A stretch of 64,000 nt of DNA from Candidatus Manganitrophus morganii (GTDB lineage: Bacteria > Nitrospirota > Nitrospiria > SBBL01 > Manganitrophaceae): NCBI GenBank assembly GCA_021651055.1, contig JAJHOH010000001.1, forward strand, positions 2,356,001 through 2,420,000, given 5' to 3'. Made by a program: the position numbers and the translations under genes. Below, piece after piece: positions 51,616-61,044 of the stretch; position 1 is the first letter of the stretch; the number at the start of each line of letters is the position of its first letter. The notes below the pieces were generated by a model, which had not been told where the DNA came from, searched no databases, and saw nothing but the letters and a program-made list of their open reading frames with translations.

Positions 51616-53232
51616 TCAACTCACTTTGATCTCGTAAGGCGTCTGGCGGATGATGATCCGCTCCGCCTGCAACCGGTCGCGGCCGAGCAGGCAGCCGGCG
51701 CAGTAGATGACTTTCTGCCCGTCGAACGGCGGAAGCTGCGCGAGGACCGCGCGCGTGAGGACGTTGCCGCCGTTGGCGCTCTGGTCGCCGAGGATGCCGT
51801 TGTAGAGCAGGTAAATTCCGACGCCTCGACACGCGCCGAGGAAGGGCGATTTGTTGACGCGCTCTCGCGGCAGCGGCTCGCCCGTCTCGCTGAAGTAGAC
51901 GTGCCGCGCAAGGTCGGCAAAGCCGACCGTCTCACGAATTTTCCCGTTCTCGTCGAACAACGGCTCGCCTAACTCGCAGTAGCGGAACCCGCCGCCAAGC
52001 CCCTCCACGCGCTCGCCTTTTGCATTGGTGTATCCCTCTGTCACACGACGTACACGTTCGGCAGTAACTTCGCTTGCAATCTTCTTTTCCATCTCCACGA
52101 GAATGAAGCGGCGTGGGCCCTCATTTAGTGCCAAATGATTAAGGCTCAGGACAGCATGGCCAGTTGTTCCTGATCCAGCAAATGAATCTAGAACAAGGTC
52201 GCCTGGATTAGTAGCCAGTTCAATGATTCTACGGATGAGGCGCGATGTTTTTGGGGTTGTAAATGGACAATCAGGCAGAACTTCAAGCAGCTCTGACCGT
52301 GCTTCCTGTGTGTGGCCAGTGTCATCATAATGGAAGAACGATCTAGGCACAACATCGCCCATTTCATGTAGGAACCGCTTTAGCCGCGGCATTCTTGCTG
52401 TACCGCCCGCACCCCACCAAACTAAGCCACTCAATTCATTCTCTCTATGCCGTGCCGCATCATATTTCCAAACGGCGGTCTTTTTGGGCCAAATAACTTT
52501 TCCCGTGTTGGGATTCGTTATACCGTGATAGAGGTTAGGGCGTTCATCGGCGGATTTGTTGCACGTATAAGTGACAGAATTCCAGGGACCTCTTGGATCG
52601 TTATCGGGATTTCTGTAGTTTTCCAGTTGTTTCTCGGTACGTGTTAGTTTTTGTGGTCGCCATAGGTCTTTATGTTTCGCGTAAATGACTATGAATTCAT
52701 GGTCACTGCTGAAGTATTTCGCATCATTCGCAGGAGAAACGCGCTTTATCCAAACGCCTTGAAGCACGCGGTTCTGAATCCCAAAAATCTCATCACAAAT
52801 CTGGATAAGGTTTGGACTCTCGTTATCATCAATGCTGATGAAGATTGCTCCATCTTCACAAAGGAACTGCCGGAGCAGAGCAAGCCGCGGATACATCATG
52901 CAGAGCCAACGGTCGTGCCGGTCGAGCGTTTCACCTTCTTTTCCGACGGTTCTCCCAAGCCATTCGCGGATGACCGGGCTGTTCACATTGTCGTTATAGA
53001 CCCAGCCCTCGTTCCCCGTGTTGTAAGGAGGATCGATGTAGATGCACTTGACCTGTCCGGCATAGTAGGGGAGAAGCGCCTTGAGCGCGACGAGGTTGTC
53101 TCCTTGAACGATGAGATTGCCGTCGCCCGGCTTGCCGCAGGCGAGGTCGGGAACGTCTTTGAGCAGATGAAAGGGAACGTGCCGGTGGTGATTCACCACC
53201 GCCTCTTTCCCGATCCAATTTAATGTCGGCAT
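51616..53232 (-). CDS. mod: Type III site-specific adenine DNA methyltransferase, Mod subunit
   Basis: A 538-residue methyltransferase of the beta class: catalytic DPPY at 67–70 (YIDPPYNTG) precedes the SAM-binding FAGSGTT at 351–357. The long middle (about 150–320) is the target-recognition region. It should provide recognition and N6-adenine methylation for the Res subunit. The ATG at 53230–53232 has AAGGA upstream and a clear promoter. The two downstream genes follow with gaps of five and minus four bases. Confidence 0.92.
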   Translation of the reverse strand: MPTLNWIGKEAVVNHHRHVPFHLLKDVPDLACGKPGDGNLIVQGDNLVALKALLPYYAGQVKCIYIDPPYNTGNEGWVYNDNVNSPVIREWLGRTVGKEGETLDRHDRWLCMMYPRLALLRQFLCEDGAIFISIDDNESPNLIQICDEIFGIQNRVLQGVWIKRVSPANDAKYFSSDHEFIVIYAKHKDLWRPQKLTRTEKQLENYRNPDNDPRGPWNSVTYTCNKSADERPNLYHGITNPNTGKVIWPKKTAVWKYDAARHRENELSGLVWWGAGGTARMPRLKRFLHEMGDVVPRSFFHYDDTGHTQEARSELLEVLPDCPFTTPKTSRLIRRIIELATNPGDLVLDSFAGSGTTGHAVLSLNHLALNEGPRRFILVEMEKKIASEVTAERVRRVTEGYTNAKGERVEGLGGGFRYCELGEPLFDENGKIRETVGFADLARHVYFSETGEPLPRERVNKSPFLGACRGVGIYLLYNGILGDQSANGGNVLTRAVLAQLPPFDGQKVIYCAGCLLGRDRLQAERIIIRQTPYEIKVS

Positions 53233-53291
53233 GGCTTCCTTATATGCCCGCCGGATCGATTCGTGGGGCTTGAATCAGGCGGGACATGATT

Positions 53292-53320
53292 TGTATAGCC
53301 CCTCGTTTCTGGTAAGTCAA
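53292..53320 (-). promoter_or_regulatory. Promoter of the mod–ORF6N–res operon
   Basis: Minus strand TTGACT (53315–53320), 17-base spacer, TATACA (53292–53297). The leader of about 55 bases ends in AAGGA before ATG 53232. Confidence 0.6.
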
Positions 53321-53371
53321 TAGATTATTTCGGGATAGAGATTTGACGGGCGAAAGATTACTTCGAAGGGT

Positions 53372-54490
53372 TTACCGGCACTGCCGACATTCCAATTTAT
53401 CGACCCCGACGTTTCGAATGCCCCCGCTCGCCATCAGGTTGTCGGCGTCCGGTTCGTGGTTTCCATGGTCGAGGAGGACGTGGCCGATTTCGTGGGCGAA
53501 GGAATCGGTCCGGGCGTTGTTGCCGATCACGACCACCTGATCGCCATGCTGCGCCGGCCAAAAAGCTTGGGCGACCTTCGGTCCGGAGAAGCCGGGGACG
53601 TAATAGGTATGGATCGCGCCGGCGCCCCCCGGTTTGTGGCCGGTCATCTCGGTCTCCTCTGTGGTCAGCGGGCGGACGGTGCCGGAGGGGGCGTTCAGAA
53701 TGCCGGTCGGGGCGTCCCGGTCCAAGACATCGGTTGCCCACGATTCGCCGCCGACCATGTTGATGTTGATCGAGCACTGATGCCAAATGGCGTTGGCGCG
53801 GGCGATGTCGGCGGAGGCGTCGCGGGTGGCGCCGGGGAGCTCGACGACGTAGACATCGATCGTGGTCTCCGGGACGCTGGTTTCGCAAACCGGCTGCCGC
53901 TGGACAACGCCAGGCTCCGAGGCGGTGTTTTGCTGTATGACATGTGTTAGCTCATGGGCGAGCAGCCGGCGGCCCGCTTCCGTTCCGGGAGCATACTCCC
54001 GCGAACCGAAGACGATGTCGCGACCGAGCGTGAAGGCGCGGGCATTTAGCGACGCGGCAGACTGAGCGGCAGTGGCGTCGGTGTGAACGCGGACCGCGCT
54101 GAAGTTGTGACCGAATCGGGGTTCAAAAAAGGTCCGAACAGAATCGGGAAGGGGGTGTCCGGCGGAGAGAGACCCGAGGCCCGTTTGTGTTCGGGGGGCT
54201 TGGTCCTGTTTCAGACCGGAAGGCGACGCCGGTGTCCGGAGGATTTCTTCTGCAACGCGATCGGCGTCCCGCTCCGACCGATCCTCCGGTGTGCTTACCC
54301 TGATGCCGGCGGGGAGGGGGGCCGTCTGAGCGTGAGCGCGGAAGAGCCGTTGCACGGCCCGGTTTCCCGCGGTCCGTTGTAAATTGACAATCGGGTTGAT
54401 CGGATGACGGGAGGCGGAGGAAGGTTTTCGGGATTTCGCGGCCGGATCGGTTTTATTCGTTTGGTTTTGTTTGCAGGTGTATCTATCCAT
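53372..54490 (-). CDS. DUF4157 (eCIS-core) protein with C-terminal zinc metalloprotease domain
   Basis: A 372-residue protein. Residues about 112–190 are the DUF4157 core found in contractile-injection-system effectors: LPDSVRTFFEPRFGHNFSAVRVHTD and LAHELTHVIQQ with the zinc motif HELTH at 179–183. Residues 205–372 form a second metalloprotease with HEIGH (333–337), further His at 342/345 and a Met-turn NLM (351–353), a metzincin-like arrangement. The N-terminal 60 residues are polar and disordered (TKSRKPSSAS). No contractile injection genes are in the window. It may be a cargo toxin delivered by a system encoded elsewhere. Confidence 0.86.
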   Translation of the reverse strand: MDRYTCKQNQTNKTDPAAKSRKPSSASRHPINPIVNLQRTAGNRAVQRLFRAHAQTAPLPAGIRVSTPEDRSERDADRVAEEILRTPASPSGLKQDQAPRTQTGLGSLSAGHPLPDSVRTFFEPRFGHNFSAVRVHTDATAAQSAASLNARAFTLGRDIVFGSREYAPGTEAGRRLLAHELTHVIQQNTASEPGVVQRQPVCETSVPETTIDVYVVELPGATRDASADIARANAIWHQCSININMVGGESWATDVLDRDAPTGILNAPSGTVRPLTTEETEMTGHKPGGAGAIHTYYVPGFSGPKVAQAFWPAQHGDQVVVIGNNARTDSFAHEIGHVLLDHGNHEPDADNLMASGGIRNVGVDKLECRQCR

Positions 54491-54556
54491 CGGCGTCCAT
54501 TCTCACTGAAAGGGGAACGGGATAGACGTTCCGAAGAAATTTGGTCCTTTCCGTCT

Positions 54557-54586
54557 TGTATAACCGATTTTCGTGGTGCAGATCAA
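54557..54586 (-). promoter_or_regulatory. Promoter of the DUF4157 protease gene
   Basis: Minus strand TTGATC (54581–54586), 18-base spacer, TATACA (54557–54562). The leader before ATG 54490 is about 60 bases and lacks a strong Shine–Dalgarno. Confidence 0.5.
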
Positions 54587-54616
54587 TCCCGAGGGTCGGG
54601 TCCCGTCGATCCGTTC

Positions 54617-55135
54617 TTATCTCCGCGGATGATCGGCGTAATCGTCGAAGTTGTATCCGGCTCTCGTAAGAACGCGGCGGAGAACCTCGAAGACGTTAGG
54701 ATCGCTCTTGTGAGGCATCGCCGAGACGTCCGGCGCGCTTCGGACTTTTTGCAGGAGATCATCAAGGTGCTCCCCCGCGAGCTGCTCGCAGATCTCATAC
54801 AAGCCTCCCGGTGATTCTTCGATGACGTTGTGATCGGCTAAAATCGCCCGGATCGCGGCGATGATCTGAGGAGAGGGATGCGGGACCAGGAGGGTGGCGA
54901 GGGCGCCGTGGTCGAGTCGAAGCTTTTCCGCCGTCGGAAGCGGCGCGCCGCCGCGCGCTTGCTGCGCGGCCGGAAAGAGAATCTTTTCCTCCATGCCGAT
55001 ATGTTTGAGAAGACCTCGGCGGAATGCCTCGTACGAAGCGGGCTCCACTTGGACCGGGTCGGCGGCCGCGCGATTCAGCAGGTCTTCCAGCCGCCGGTGG
55101 TCATCGATGAAGAATCGGTAAAGGGGTCCCGTCAT
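54617..55135 (-). CDS. Hemerythrin-like domain protein
   Basis: A 172-residue four-helix protein. Ligand candidates occur in order: DDHRRLEDLL, LLKHIGMEEKILFPAA, KLRLDHGALATLL and LADHNVIEESPGGLYEI. This is the HxxxE / H…E / HDH pattern of hemerythrin domains that bind a di-iron site. Single-domain forms often work in nitrosative-stress repair or oxygen sensing. GGAGAG precedes the ATG. It is separate from the surA operon upstream. Confidence 0.9.
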   Translation of the reverse strand: MTGPLYRFFIDDHRRLEDLLNRAAADPVQVEPASYEAFRRGLLKHIGMEEKILFPAAQQARGGAPLPTAEKLRLDHGALATLLVPHPSPQIIAAIRAILADHNVIEESPGGLYEICEQLAGEHLDDLLQKVRSAPDVSAMPHKSDPNVFEVLRRVLTRAGYNFDDYADHPRR

Positions 55136-55177
55136 TTTTCATCTCTCCGTGTCAGCGAGAATGTGAAAAGGGGGCGC

Positions 55178-56170
55178 TTACTTCACCTCTACAAACGACC
55201 GGCCCCAGAGTTCATCGACCCACTTTTGCCGAAGGGCCGTCCGCTTCTCGTTGAGGAGTTTTTCCTCGATCTCTTTTTTGACCTTCTCAAAGGACTGTTT
55301 CTGTAAATCCGAGGGGACCTGCACTTTGAAGAGGTGAAAGCCGAGGCCGGTTTGAATGACGGGGCTGACGTCGCCGTCCTTCAGGCTGAAGATGACCCGA
55401 TCGATTTCCGGGGTCAAATCGCCCTTCTTAAACGCGCCAAGATCGCCGCCGGCGCGCCGCTCGGAGCCGTCGCTGTATTTTTCGACGAGCTGAATGAACT
55501 CCTCCCCCTTCCGCGCTTCGGCCAGGACTTGCTCCGCTCTCTGCCGCTTCCGCTCGATCACCTCTGTCGAAGCCCCTTCCGGAATGCGGATCAGGATCTG
55601 TTTCAGGCGGATCTGCTCGGGAAGCTGGAACGCTTCGGGATGCGCGTCGTAGTAGGCGCGAACTTCGGTGTCGGTGATCAGGAGATTGGAATCGATCGCG
55701 CGATTCATCAGTTTGAGAACAGTCAATTGGTTTCGAAGGTCGTCGACGTATTTCTCCCACGGCACGTTTTCTTGCGTGACCGCCTGTTTGAGCGCTTCCC
55801 GGCTCGGGAAGCGGTTCCGCTCTTCGATGTCCTTCAAGGCAAGATCCAACTCGGCGTCGCTGACGCGAATCCCGCTCTTTTTCGCCTCCTGTTGAAAGAG
55901 CTTCTGCTCGATCATTTGATTTAGCAGGTCGCGCTGCAAGTTCGAATTAGGGTTCCCCGGCTCCCCGGTGGGGCTCAGCGCGGCGGGATCGGCCAACCGG
56001 GCCTTTTTAAGCGCTTGGGCCGCCTCATCGAGCTCGCTCTGCGTGATGACCTCCCGGTTCACCACCGCCACGATCCGGTCGATGATCGCCCCCCCCCAGG
56101 CGAGGTTCGCCGAGGCGAGCACGATCGCCGCCGCGATCCAACTATAGCGCTTTGTGAAGGAGCTCTTCAT
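55178..56170 (-). CDS. SurA-like periplasmic peptidyl-prolyl isomerase/chaperone
   Basis: A 330-residue protein with signal peptide (YSWIAAAIVLASANLAWG). The SurA N-domain (IIDRIVAVVNREVITQSELDEAAQALK) is followed by one parvulin domain (IRLKQILIRIPEGASTEVIERKRQRAEQVLAEARKGEEFIQLVEKYSDGSERRAGGDLGAF). It overlaps the preceding PPIase gene by 29 bases. With BamD in the same operon, a role in outer-membrane protein folding is likely. Confidence 0.92.
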   Translation of the reverse strand: MKSSFTKRYSWIAAAIVLASANLAWGGAIIDRIVAVVNREVITQSELDEAAQALKKARLADPAALSPTGEPGNPNSNLQRDLLNQMIEQKLFQQEAKKSGIRVSDAELDLALKDIEERNRFPSREALKQAVTQENVPWEKYVDDLRNQLTVLKLMNRAIDSNLLITDTEVRAYYDAHPEAFQLPEQIRLKQILIRIPEGASTEVIERKRQRAEQVLAEARKGEEFIQLVEKYSDGSERRAGGDLGAFKKGDLTPEIDRVIFSLKDGDVSPVIQTGLGFHLFKVQVPSDLQKQSFEKVKKEIEEKLLNEKRTALRQKWVDELWGRSFVEVK

Positions 56171-57086
56171 TGATTTTAACCTCCGTTTTACGGCGAATGT
56201 TTTCAAACCAGCGGGAGAAGAGGACCTCCCGTTTCTCCTCCAAAAGGGTCTGGTAGATGCGCTCTTTGACCTCGTCGAACGAAAGGGTCCGGGCGGGCCG
56301 GCGGTCTTCCACCTTGACGAGATGATACCCGAAAGGGGTTTTGATCGCCCCGCTGACCGATCCGATCTCGGCCGTGAAGAGAGGCTCGAACTCCACCGGC
56401 AATTCCATGGTGGCGCGATAACCCAAGTCGCCGTCTTTTCCGAATTCGAGCGTCTGGGCATGCGTCTGTGCCGCTTCGACAAAATCGGCCCCCTCGGCCA
56501 GCGACTGGCGTATCGCTTCGGCCTCCGTCTCGGTCTCCACCAGAATCTGGCGCAGCTTGATCTGTTCCGGCACGCTCCATTCCTCCAGATTGCTGTTGTA
56601 ATACTGGAGAAGCTCCTCTTCCGGAAGGGAGATTTGATCGCCGACCAATTGGTTCAGCAATTTCTCGATCAGCAACATCTCCCGCGCCGAGGCCTCCCAG
56701 TCCTCCTTGGTCAGTTTTTGCTCGGAAAGATAACGAAGGAACGCCTCTTCCTCCATTCCCTCGCGAATCTCCGACAGCCGATCCTGCATCTCTCCTTCGG
56801 TTAATTTTATTTGAAGCCGCCGCGCCTCCTGAAGGAGCATCTTCCGCTCGATGAGCTGCTCCAGAAGCCGCCGGGCGAGCTCTTCTTTTTCCTCCGGGGT
56901 CGCTTCGATCGTTTGGGATCCTTTGTCTTCGGTTTCGGAGAGTGCGGTTTGCAGCTCCTGCACGGTAATCGGCTCATCGTTGACCAGCGCCACCGTGGCG
57001 GTCATCGGGGAAGGTTTCTGCTGCCAGCAGCCGGCAAGGAGAAACCAGAGGACAAAGGTCAAGGCCGGTCGGGTCGGCGGGGTCAT
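56142..57086 (-). CDS. Parvulin-type PPIase lipoprotein (PrsA/SurA-like)
   Basis: Start at the ATG at 57084–57086, which overlaps the mfd stop (ATGA). A 314-residue protein whose signal ends in the lipobox FLLAGC (Cys at about 19). The N-terminal chaperone region (VALVNDEPITVQELQTALSE) and one parvulin domain (IKLRQILVETETEAEAIRQSLAEGADFVEAA … GDLGYRATMELPVEF) mirror the next gene, indicating an old duplication. Anchored either at the inner or outer membrane; partner of SurA in envelope protein folding. Confidence 0.9.
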   Translation of the reverse strand: MTPPTRPALTFVLWFLLAGCWQQKPSPMTATVALVNDEPITVQELQTALSETEDKGSQTIEATPEEKEELARRLLEQLIERKMLLQEARRLQIKLTEGEMQDRLSEIREGMEEEAFLRYLSEQKLTKEDWEASAREMLLIEKLLNQLVGDQISLPEEELLQYYNSNLEEWSVPEQIKLRQILVETETEAEAIRQSLAEGADFVEAAQTHAQTLEFGKDGDLGYRATMELPVEFEPLFTAEIGSVSGAIKTPFGYHLVKVEDRRPARTLSFDEVKERIYQTLLEEKREVLFSRWFENIRRKTEVKINEELLHKAL

Positions 57087-60000
57087 TCCTTCCCTTTCTG
57101 CAGGGTGGAGAGGCAATGGGCGACGTCGAGAAAAAGATCTTCCCACCCGCGATTTTTGATCCGGATTTCAAACGAGAAGTGAGAGGTAAAGTGAATCCGG
57201 TCTTTAAAGGTGTTCAGAAGCCGGAGGAGGTCGTTCTCCGTCACCTGCGCCGACTCATCGAAGACAAACGAGAGGACCCGCTCTTTTTCGTCGATCTTCA
57301 AGATCCGAAGTTTTCTCGCCATCACCTTCAGTTGAAGGACCTGCAGCAGGCGGCCCACCGGCTCCGGCAGGGGGCCGTAGCGGTCTTCCAGCTCGGCCCG
57401 GATCGCATCGATCTCCAGGGTCTCTTCACAGCCCGAGAGGCGCTTGTAGATCGAGAGGCGTTGATAGGTGTCGGGAATGTACGGATCGGGGATGAAAGCG
57501 GAGATCTGGAACTGAAGCGACGGCTCGATCTCCTTCGCCACCGGCGTTCCCCGCAGCTGGCGCACCGCATCATCGATCATCTTGAGATAAAGCTCAAACC
57601 CGACCGCCGCGATCTGTCCCGACTGCTCCTGGCCGAGAAGATTTCCCGACCCGCGGATCTCGAGATCGCGCGCCGCGATCCGGAACCCCGACCCCAATTC
57701 GGTAAACTCCTGGATCGCCTGAAGTCGCTGTCGGGCCTCCTCCGTCAGGATGCGTCCTTCCCGGACCAAGAGGTAAGCATAGGCCTGCTCGCCGGAGCGG
57801 CCGACCCGGCCCCGAAGCTGGTAGAGCTCGGCGAGGCCGAACCGGTCGGCGTCGTTGATGATCATCGTATTCGCCGACGGGATGTCGATCCCCGATTCGA
57901 TGATCGTCGTCGTCAAGAGGAGATTATATTCCTTCGCCTGGAATTTGAGCATCACCTCTTCAAGGACATGCTCCCGCATCTGGCCGTGGGCGACGCCGAT
58001 CCGCGCCTCCGGCACCAGCTCGGTGAGAAATTTCCCGATCTGCTCGATATTGTGGACCCGGTTGTGGACAAAGAAGACCTGTCCTCCCCGGACCAGCTCG
58101 CGGAAGATCGCCTCCCGGATGATCGTCGGATCAAACGGGGAGAGGATTGTCCGGATCGCCAGCCGGTCGGCGGGAGCGGTTTCAATGACAGAGAGATCGC
58201 GGACCTGCGCCAGCGCCATCTGAAGCGTGCGGGGAATCGGCGTGGCGGTCAGTGTCAGAACGTCGATCTGTTTTCGTAGCTGTTTGAGCTTCTCTTTGTG
58301 GCGGACGCCGAAGCGGTGCTCCTCGTCGATCACCACCAGGCCGAGATCGCGGAACTGAATGTCTTTCTGAAGGAGCCGGTGAGTGCCGATGAGAATATCG
58401 ACCGCGCCGGTTTTCAGATCTTCGAGGATCGCCTTCTGCTCCTTGCGGGAGCGGAAGCGGCTTAAGACCTCGACCCGGACCGGGAAGGGGGCGAAGCGCT
58501 TCGAGAACGTCTGGTAGTGCTGCTGGGCGAGCAGGGTGGTCGGCACCACGACGGCGACCTGTTTGTTGTCCATGACCGCCTCGAACGCCGCCCGCATCGC
58601 GACCTCCGTCTTGCCGTAGCCGACGTCGCCGCAGACGAGCCGGTCCATCGGCTTCGGCCGCTCCATATCGGCCAGAACCTCCTCGATCGCCCGGAGCTGA
58701 TCGGGGGTCTCCTCATATTCGAAGGCTGCCGCGAATTCTTCTGAGAGGGAAGGGGGGGTGGCGAAGGGATGGCCCTGGACCACCTCTCGCTCGGCGTAGA
58801 GTTGGAGGAGGTCTTCCGCCATCCGCTGGACGTCCCCCTGGACTTTCGATTTTGTCTTGGCCCATTGCGTCCCGCCGAGAGAATCGACCCGCGGCGGATG
58901 CCCCTCCAGGCCGACGTAGCGCTGCACCAGGTGAAGCGAGTTGAGGGGGACATAGACCTTGTCCTTCCCCGAATATTCGAGGACGAGGAAATCGGAGTCG
59001 TACGCCGGCGCGCGCTCTTGCTGACGGATCGAGAGCCGCTTGAGGCCGATGTACCGGCCGATCCCGTGGTCGAGGTGGACGACATAATCGAGCGGTTTCA
59101 AATCTTCGAACGAGGAGAGGAAGCCGGCCCGGGCTTCCTTTGCCTTGCCGTCGCGTGTTGTGGCGCGCCGGCGGGTCTGCGTCGCCGCACCGGATCGACC
59201 GGTCAGCGCCTCTTCAGTCAAGAAAGCGATCTTGGTTTCAGGGATGGAGAAGCCTTCCGTCACCGTGCCGATCGTCAGATAAATCGGGGTTGGGAAAGCG
59301 GCCGCGGGTCCCTGCTCCGGGTCCCACATCGTCCAGGGGAGATCGTGGTCTGAGAAGAGGTGTTTGAAGCGGGCAAGCTGCGTCTCATTCCGAACCGTGA
59401 CCAGGACGAGGTGATCGCGGCGAAGGATGTCGAGCGTGCTGACGACCTCGGAGAAAGGTTGTCCGGGACGGCCCAAGCCGAGCGAGGGGAGAGAGCGGAT
59501 ATCAAAGGCAAACCGCTTGGCGCCCCGCTCCGGCCGAAGTGAAAGTGATTCCAGATCAACGGTCGTTCGGCCCGATCCTGCATCGGCCAGAAAGGCGAGG
59601 GGGAGGTAGAGTTCATCCACCTTCGGATATTTCGGATTCCGGCGGGCGGCGAAGAGCGATCCCTCTTCGACCTCTTCCACGAAGCGCTTTCCCTTCTGAA
59701 TGACCTCGTCGGGCTCATCCATCACCAGCAGCGTGTGAGGGGAGAGATACTCCGTCAGTGAAATCCGGTAAAAGTTCGGATCGAAGAGATTCTCACGGCC
59801 GAGAATGACCTCCACCGAGTCGGCCGGTCCGATTGACTTCTGTGTTTCGGGGTCGAAGGTCCGGATCGACTCGATCTGATCGCCGAAGAACTCGATTCGG
59901 ATCGGCCGCGGCGACGTCGGCGGGGAGAGATCGACGATCCCACCGCGAAAGGCCAGCTCGCCCGGCTGCGTGACACTGCCGACCACCTCATATCCTCCCT

Positions 60001-60484
60001 GATAGAGTCGTTCGATGAGCGCTTCTTTCGAGAGGCTTTCGCCGACCTGGAGGGTAAAAGTCCGCTCCTGAAGGAACGGTTTGGAAACGACCTTCTGAAG
60101 GAAGGCCTCGATCGAGGTGACGAGGGAGGCGCCCGGATTTTGGGTCAGCCGGTGAAGGGTCGCCAGCCGCTGCGCGATCCAATCGGGCCTCGGCGTCGAC
60201 GGTTCATACGGAAGAATATCCCAGGGGGGGAAAAAAAGAAGCTCCGGGGAGGGATGCTCGGCGGTGGCGTCGAGCTCCAGAAAATACCGAAGCTCCCGGT
60301 AGAAACGATCCGCCTGAGCATACGACGGAGCGACGACGCAAAAGGGTCGCCCTTCCCGGGCGAGGCGGGACAAAAAAAAGGCCTCTGAAGATCCCCAAAG
60401 GCCGCTCGTTTTTATTTTCCGCTCTCCCTCGGTAATCGCCTCAAACAGAGGCGAAAAGAGGGAGGATTGTAGTTGGTAGATCAT
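57083..60484 (-). CDS. mfd: Transcription-repair coupling factor
   Basis: A 1133-residue protein with the full Mfd architecture: UvrB-homology region at the N-terminus ([16 protein letters not shown]), the RNA-polymerase interaction domain after [16 protein letters not shown], and an SF2 translocase with Walker [17 protein letters not shown] ([11 protein letters not shown]) and the TRG motif region [10 protein letters not shown]. It removes stalled RNA polymerase and recruits UvrA. It is 32 bases after hldE2 and overlaps the PPIase start, so DNA repair and envelope folding are transcribed together. Confidence 0.96.
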   Translation of the reverse strand: MIYQLQSSLFSPLFEAITEGERKIKTSGLWGSSEAFFLSRLAREGRPFCVVAPSYAQADRFYRELRYFLELDATAEHPSPELLFFPPWDILPYEPSTPRPDWIAQRLATLHRLTQNPGASLVTSIEAFLQKVVSKPFLQERTFTLQVGESLSKEALIERLYQGGYEVVGSVTQPGELAFRGGIVDLSPPTSPRPIRIEFFGDQIESIRTFDPETQKSIGPADSVEVILGRENLFDPNFYRISLTEYLSPHTLLVMDEPDEVIQKGKRFVEEVEEGSLFAARRNPKYPKVDELYLPLAFLADAGSGRTTVDLESLSLRPERGAKRFAFDIRSLPSLGLGRPGQPFSEVVSTLDILRRDHLVLVTVRNETQLARFKHLFSDHDLPWTMWDPEQGPAAAFPTPIYLTIGTVTEGFSIPETKIAFLTEEALTGRSGAATQTRRRATTRDGKAKEARAGFLSSFEDLKPLDYVVHLDHGIGRYIGLKRLSIRQQERAPAYDSDFLVLEYSGKDKVYVPLNSLHLVQRYVGLEGHPPRVDSLGGTQWAKTKSKVQGDVQRMAEDLLQLYAEREVVQGHPFATPPSLSEEFAAAFEYEETPDQLRAIEEVLADMERPKPMDRLVCGDVGYGKTEVAMRAAFEAVMDNKQVAVVVPTTLLAQQHYQTFSKRFAPFPVRVEVLSRFRSRKEQKAILEDLKTGAVDILIGTHRLLQKDIQFRDLGLVVIDEEHRFGVRHKEKLKQLRKQIDVLTLTATPIPRTLQMALAQVRDLSVIETAPADRLAIRTILSPFDPTIIREAIFRELVRGGQVFFVHNRVHNIEQIGKFLTELVPEARIGVAHGQMREHVLEEVMLKFQAKEYNLLLTTTIIESGIDIPSANTMIINDADRFGLAELYQLRGRVGRSGEQAYAYLLVREGRILTEEARQRLQAIQEFTELGSGFRIAARDLEIRGSGNLLGQEQSGQIAAVGFELYLKMIDDAVRQLRGTPVAKEIEPSLQFQISAFIPDPYIPDTYQRLSIYKRLSGCEETLEIDAIRAELEDRYGPLPEPVGRLLQVLQLKVMARKLRILKIDEKERVLSFVFDESAQVTENDLLRLLNTFKDRIHFTSHFSFEIRIKNRGWEDLFLDVAHCLSTLQKGKE

Positions 60485-60516
60485 ATTTCCGTACTATAAC
60501 ATACTTCGGGCTGAAA

Positions 60517-61044
60517 TCATCCTCGGCGAGATTGCTTCAAAATTCGCTCGATCATCCCGGTGGTTGAGGCGCCGGGAACGATTTTAACCCGCACGACCCT
60601 TCCCCCGTGGCGTTCGACGGTCTCTCTTCCGACGATCTCCTCCAAGGCCCAGTCGCCCCCTTTGACCAAGATGTCGGGGACTAAAGTATCGATGACCTGA
60701 TGGGGGGTGTTTGCGTTGAACAGAACTACATAATCGACGCACCCCAGCGCCGCCAAGACCTCCATCCGTTCCCGGTGGGGAACGATCGGACGAGCGGACC
60801 CTTTCAGTCGGCGAACCGAAGCGTCCGAATTGACCGCGACGACAAGACAATCTCCCAGGGCCCGTGCGGCGGCGAGATATCGGACATGGCCGACGTGGAG
60901 AAGATCAAAACAGCCGTTGGTAAAGACGATTCTCTTCCCTTGTTTCTGGAGCGCGCGGACCTTCCGTTGAAGGGCGGAAAGGGTGAGGCGCTTATTGCCG
61001 TTCGATTTCATCTCTTTCGACCTGCGATGTTTGGCAATGGTCAT
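60517..61044 (-). CDS. D-glycero-beta-D-manno-heptose 1-phosphate adenylyltransferase (HldE C-terminal type)
   Basis: A 175-residue nucleotidyltransferase with FTNGCFDLLHVGHVRYLAAARALGD, the GCFDxxHxGH cytidylyltransferase-like motif, and a C-terminal VKIVPGASTTGMIERI. It corresponds to the RfaE domain II alone, without the kinase. It supplies ADP-heptose for lipopolysaccharide core. The ATG overlaps the preceding stop (ATGA). A second ATG at 61011 is an alternative start. Confidence 0.92.
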   Translation of the reverse strand: MTIAKHRRSKEMKSNGNKRLTLSALQRKVRALQKQGKRIVFTNGCFDLLHVGHVRYLAAARALGDCLVVAVNSDASVRRLKGSARPIVPHRERMEVLAALGCVDYVVLFNANTPHQVIDTLVPDILVKGGDWALEEIVGRETVERHGGRVVRVKIVPGASTTGMIERILKQSRRG

